Shown here one piece after another: positions 60,973 through 64,000 of a DNA stretch of 64,000 nt. Positions within the stretch are counted from its first letter, which is position 1. Every line of letters starts with the position of its first letter. The DNA is from VXRJ01 sp965262555. GTDB taxonomy: Bacteria; Acidobacteriota; Vicinamibacteria; Vicinamibacterales; UBA8438. Position numbers and translations under genes: made by a program. Location of the stretch: positions 3,224,001 through 3,288,000 of the forward strand of contig OZ253543.1 in assembly GCA_965262555.1 (NCBI GenBank). The letters are read 5' to 3'. The notes under the pieces are model-generated. The model saw only the letters and a list, made by a program, of their open reading frames with translations, was not told the DNA's origin and did no database searches.

Positions 60973-61392
60973 CTAGCTGCCTGTAGCCAAAAAGGGGATC
61001 GACACAATCGATCCGGACGTACTACACTCCCAGCTGGCGATGGGTCGACGCAAGAATCGCACACGGACGCCGGGACTGTGGATTGCGGCCAATGAACTGC
61101 CCCGAACCGGCGGGCACCCCAACATCCTCAAACGACTACTCGTCCCCACGGGCGCGTTCAGCTTGGGCCTGCTCCCGCGAACGCTGATCGGCGTGGGCAC
61201 GCCGCGCGGCCTCCAGGGGCGCATGGTCGCGGTGCAGACTCTCGTCGTCGTCCTGTGGACACGCATCGTCGACCGCAGGTCCTACGGCGACACGCGACGC
61301 GTCCATCGTCCGTCCGCCTTCACGCCGTATCATCGCTTCGAGCTGCTCCCTGTCGGAGCATCAGAATGGACTCCTTAGCCACAAGCTGCTAG
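60973..61392 (+). mobile_element. 420-bp IS1182-like internal-deletion element
   Basis: Ends CTAGCTGCCTGTAGCCAAAA and, on the other strand, CTAGCAGCTTGTGGCTAAGG agree at about 17 of 22 positions. The interior encodes a fused transposase remnant. It looks like a non-autonomous derivative of a longer insertion sequence. Confidence 0.65.
61040..61378 (+). pseudogene. transposase remnant with N- and C-termini fused
   Basis: 112 residues. The start MGRRKNRTRTPGLWIAANEL then PRTGGHP is the N-terminus of a common IS1182-like transposase. It runs directly into NILKRLLVPTGAFSLGLLPR and TLIGVGTPRGLQGR, which is normally near the C-terminus. The catalytic middle of several hundred residues is missing in frame, so no transposition activity is expected. 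Confidence 0.65.
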
Positions 61393-61404
61393 GAAGCTTT
61401 CGAT

Positions 61405-62037
61405 ATGACCGAGCAGGAAAAGCAGGAAGGGCTGTGGCGGAATTGCAAGGATTCCATTCGTCATGCGCTTGAACACTTCAGCGCCGGAGCGTCTGAGGAT
61501 GAGCTATTTCATCACTACAGGTGGGCGCTCCTGAGCGTTGAAAATGCCGCGGAGGTCTACGGCAACCTGTTGCTCTGCGTGTTTAATCCGGAGCACCCAA
61601 AGAACGGATGGTACCCGTCGCTTAAGTGTGTGCGTAAAGCTCTGACAAATCACCCTTGCCTGAGCCCTAGCGAGTGCCGTTTCTTTGAGGAAGTTCCGGA
61701 AACGCTTGCAGACCAGAGGAACACTCTGATGCACAAGCCGGCTCCCGAGGAGCTGGGCATCGTGGATTCGGCGATAGCGCTCTTGTCACTACTTCACATC
61801 GTCCGGCGGCGAACGGGTCTTCCAACCAGGGAGTTCTTCGATCAAGATCCGCCGGTGGAACAGGACGTCCTCGATCACATAGGATCGCACGATCACGAGC
61901 GCTGGTTCAGGGTGGCGGAAGCACTCGTGAAATCCGAGTACGGAGACGAATACTTGCGCGGATGCGACCATTGCGGCTCATTCGCGGTGCCGCCTGACGC
62001 GCCCTGTCAGGCATGTTTCCACGAAGCGCACCACTGA
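61405..62037 (+). CDS. HEPN-like protein with C-terminal zinc ribbon
   Basis: 210 residues. Helices around HYRWALLSVENAAEVYGNLL and a RNTLMH motif (R105, N106, H110) fit the RNxxxH signature of HEPN RNase domains. The C-terminus holds CDHCG and CQAC, a zinc ribbon. HEPN proteins often act as RNases in toxin-antitoxin or abortive-infection systems. No partner such as a MNT nucleotidyltransferase is seen next to it. The ATG follows the IS1182-like element by 13 bases, so an upstream promoter may have been replaced. Confidence 0.55.
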   Translation: MTEQEKQEGLWRNCKDSIRHALEHFSAGASEDELFHHYRWALLSVENAAEVYGNLLLCVFNPEHPKNGWYPSLKCVRKALTNHPCLSPSECRFFEEVPETLADQRNTLMHKPAPEELGIVDSAIALLSLLHIVRRRTGLPTREFFDQDPPVEQDVLDHIGSHDHERWFRVAEALVKSEYGDEYLRGCDHCGSFAVPPDAPCQACFHEAHH

Positions 62038-62257
62038 AGCCTGCCGTGGCTCCAGTCGAAGTGTCCACCAAGTCATAAAAGAACTAGTTGATCCGCACAG
62101 CGCGGCACGCTTTGGGATGTCGGGAACGTCCTCTACGAACTGTGCCGGTTACGGTCCGGCTGGGTTCCGTACTTGAGTCACGACTCTCCTCCAGTGCAAG
62201 GTGCACCTCCAGTGCAAGGACATTCTGCGTTCGGAACAGGGAAGAAGGTCAATCGCG

Positions 62258-62998
62258 CTAGGGAGTAATACGGCGGTCTTGCTCATGAGCATTCCGGACC
62301 GCTTGGATCCAAAGAGGGCAGTCAGATCCGGAGACCACTTCAATAAGCCACGCGCCGTCTTGGTGAAGGATATACGTCTGGCATTCATTTACTGCGCCTC
62401 GCTTATCGGTAATCCATGAAATCTCTACGCCATTGCCGACCATTGCATATCCGAGACGCCTAGCACGGCGCATAGGGACGGGTACAGTCAGCACGGCATG
62501 TTTTGCCTCTTGTGATTCGGCTAACAGGCGCAAAATAATCGGAAACTCGTTTTCCGTTCCGGGCTCGTTGGCCTGAAGCAAAGCAGTCAAGCAATGAAGG
62601 CGTGATCCAAGGTCAACTTCTCTTGTAATGCGCTCGTGACATACCGCACAACGCCAAAGAAGCGAGAGAAAGAATAGTTTAATGTTGTGATAGTCAAGCG
62701 ATGATTGGCGAATGGGTCGCGCGCCAGTCTGTTGTTGGAGATCATTTAGGTCAGCTAAGAACCGCCCAGTGATTCGTTCATAGTTACTGAACTGATGTTC
62801 ACATCTCTGGCAGAGCATGTACTCCTTAAGGTGGCCGGGTCGATATGTTCCGAAGAGACCAAAACGGCGGGGCATTTCGCCCGCTAGTTGGCTCATCGGA
62901 CGAAACATCAACCGAGAGATGACATGTGAGTGTCTTAGTTCAGTCAAGGCATGGCAAAGCCGACAGCGGCCTCTTGTTCCAATGTGCTGAGCAACCAT
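62258..62998 (-). CDS. HNH-like protein with CxxC and SH motifs
   Basis: 246 residues from ATG 62998, preferred because GAGG lies six bases upstream (63010 is also in frame). The start CRLCHALTELRHSHVISRLM and CQRCEHQF are the paired cysteines and histidine of a divergent HNH-type zinc fold. A third pair CAVCHERI follows. The C-terminus (VGNGVEISWITDKRGAVNEC) is beta-rich. It could be a nuclease or a nucleic-acid binder. Base composition is clearly more AT-rich than the flanks, suggesting transfer. Confidence 0.55.
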   Translation of the reverse strand: MVAQHIGTRGRCRLCHALTELRHSHVISRLMFRPMSQLAGEMPRRFGLFGTYRPGHLKEYMLCQRCEHQFSNYERITGRFLADLNDLQQQTGARPIRQSSLDYHNIKLFFLSLLWRCAVCHERITREVDLGSRLHCLTALLQANEPGTENEFPIILRLLAESQEAKHAVLTVPVPMRRARRLGYAMVGNGVEISWITDKRGAVNECQTYILHQDGAWLIEVVSGSDCPLWIQAVRNAHEQDRRITP

Positions 62999-63184
62999 GT
63001 TCGGCCTCATTCCGGGGCACGGTTCAGCGCCGATCGCTCTCTCGTCGCCAGCCGACAGCGGTTTCTCCCCATCGCAGTGCCACGTTGACGCCCTTCAGCA
63101 GTGCTGCCGAGGCAACTCGCTCCGAGGCGGCCCGTTGCCTCCGCCAGCACTACCGCCATCTCCTACCAGATCCAAGGGTCTGCT

Positions 63185-64000
63185 TTAGAGGGTCGCCTTC
63201 TTGAAGAGCGCAGGGATGTTTGAGACGAGAATCTGCTTTTCGTTGGGCCGGAGGCGCATCCCGTAGAGCTTCCGCCCCTTGAGATCTTTGTGGGCGCTGG
63301 TGAAGAGCTTCTTGAGGTTCCGTTCCTTCTCCATCTGCCGGACAAACTCGCCCCACATCTTCTGGACACGGTAGGCGGGCTTATCCTCGTCCTTCCCCGA
63401 GAATTGCAGGTAGCCGTTGTCGCGCCATTGGAGCAGGGCCCGGACGGCGTCTTCTTCGGTGATGACCGTCATGCGCTCGCCGGCAACGTCGTGGGATCGC
63501 GTCGATGTGAAGAGCAGGTAGATGAAGAAGAGTTCCCGCGATCCAAGCTTCTTGTTCACGCCGTCAAACCGGTCGCTGCCCACGATTCGCGCCAGCAATC
63601 CCCGGTTAGTCTCTCCATCCTTGATGGCGTCGAGGCGTAGCACGGGGCTCTGGTGTGCCTCTTCATACGTGGCTGGTTGCTTGTACTCGTCGGGCAAGGC
63701 CAGGATCAACAAACAGGTGCTCGGGACTTTGCCATCGCAGATATCCTGCGCGTGTGTCTCGATTCCCTTGGTGATGACATCGCAGACTTCCGTTGCGTGG
63801 CGTTTGTGCAGGTCCAGGATGCGAGAAGCAGCCTGGTCGACGGTCATTCCTGTAATGTGCTGGATCACGCGGTGGAGTTCGCCGAATTCTGAGAAGAAGG
63901 CCGCATCCGACATCTCCTTGATCCGCTTGGCCGTGCGAACGTAGGACTCCACCATCGTCCGGCTGTCTCCCGGCTGACGTGCTCCCCTCAGAAGATCGAC
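63185..64000 (-). CDS. unknown protein, 5' end beyond the window
   Basis: The frame stays open from the stop at 63185 to the window edge, at least 271 codons, so the 256-residue reading from the Met at 63955 is probably only part of the protein. The sequence has GELHRVIQHITGMTVDQAAS, PSTCLLILALPDEYKQPATY and a basic C-terminus (KKLFTSAHKDLKGRKLYGMR). I do not recognise a family. It has no signal or membrane segment and is read away from the window edge. Confidence 0.6.
   Translation of the reverse strand, partial: VDLLRGARQPGDSRTMVESYVRTAKRIKEMSDAAFFSEFGELHRVIQHITGMTVDQAASRILDLHKRHATEVCDVITKGIETHAQDICDGKVPSTCLLILALPDEYKQPATYEEAHQSPVLRLDAIKDGETNRGLLARIVGSDRFDGVNKKLGSRELFFIYLLFTSTRSHDVAGERMTVITEEDAVRALLQWRDNGYLQFSGKDEDKPAYRVQKMWGEFVRQMEKERNLKKLFTSAHKDLKGRKLYGMRLRPNEKQILVSNIPALFKKATL

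Noticed and set aside
1..64000. tRNA or rRNA genes
   Set aside because: No cloverleaf with T-loop GGTTCGAATCC-like sequence or rRNA signature was found by eye. A covariance-model search would settle this.

Overview
The window is about 64 kb of GC-rich bacterial DNA with tightly packed genes. The content suggests an acidobacterium, possibly of the Vicinamibacteria type: a TonB-dependent receptor with a carboxypeptidase-regulatory N-terminus, secreted propeller proteins joined to single c-type haem motifs, secreted cytochromes fused to a copper-monooxygenase fold, paired M16 peptidases, CaiB plus acyl-CoA dehydrogenase, and families of GC palindromes between genes. This placement is inferred from gene content and style; no rRNA or other marker gene is present.

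1-10.2 kb is ordinary metabolism. A CoA-transferase and an acyl-CoA dehydrogenase read leftward. Rightward follow a Dam-type methylase, a NamZ/DUF1343 muramidase, DinB, an SRPBCC protein, a DAO-type flavoprotein and an amidase, then a convergent rhodanese and an alpha/beta hydrolase. Palindromic repeats lie at 2.5, 8.5 and 10.3 kb. 10.4-16.8 kb holds an M16 peptidase pair (one active, one without the zinc motif), a YjbQ protein, a secreted protein, a bactofilin-like membrane protein and an NAD(P)H oxidoreductase.

16.8-30.2 kb is an envelope redox region. Two tandem proteins each join a CxxCH haem motif to a peptidylglycine-monooxygenase-like copper fold with every copper ligand in place. They are flanked by two paralogous secreted Ig-like proteins, then a TonB receptor, two paralogous haem/propeller proteins and a secreted epoxide-hydrolase-like protein. 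The repeated pairing suggests duplicated extracytoplasmic oxidation modules.

30.2-43.4 kb is a mobile and defence zone: decayed resolvase-associated HTH genes, a broken phd-vapC pair, an IS3 fragment, an unknown three-gene module with two membrane proteins and a flanking inverted repeat, HigBA, a complete type I restriction-modification operon (hsdR-hsdS-hsdM), and BrnTA. An IS66-family element has inserted in hsdS with a clear 8-bp target duplication. Removing it restores one continuous specificity subunit.

43.6-60.8 kb is a conjugative element read leftward: a sigma-like factor, overlapping micro-genes, ArdC antirestriction, a PD-(D/E)xK-like protein, TrbC, TrbD, TrbE, TrbG, TrbI, TrbJ, TrbL, TrbF, a second accessory protein, a 393-bp repeat-rich gap that could hold a transfer origin, VirD4 and TrbB. 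No relaxase is recognised in the window. The flanks carry an IS110-like remnant on one side and a 420-bp internally deleted IS1182-like element on the other.

61.4-64 kb holds three proteins of unknown role: one with a HEPN-type RNxxxH motif and zinc ribbon, one with HNH-like CxxC/SH motifs, and one running off the right edge. They may continue the defence cargo.
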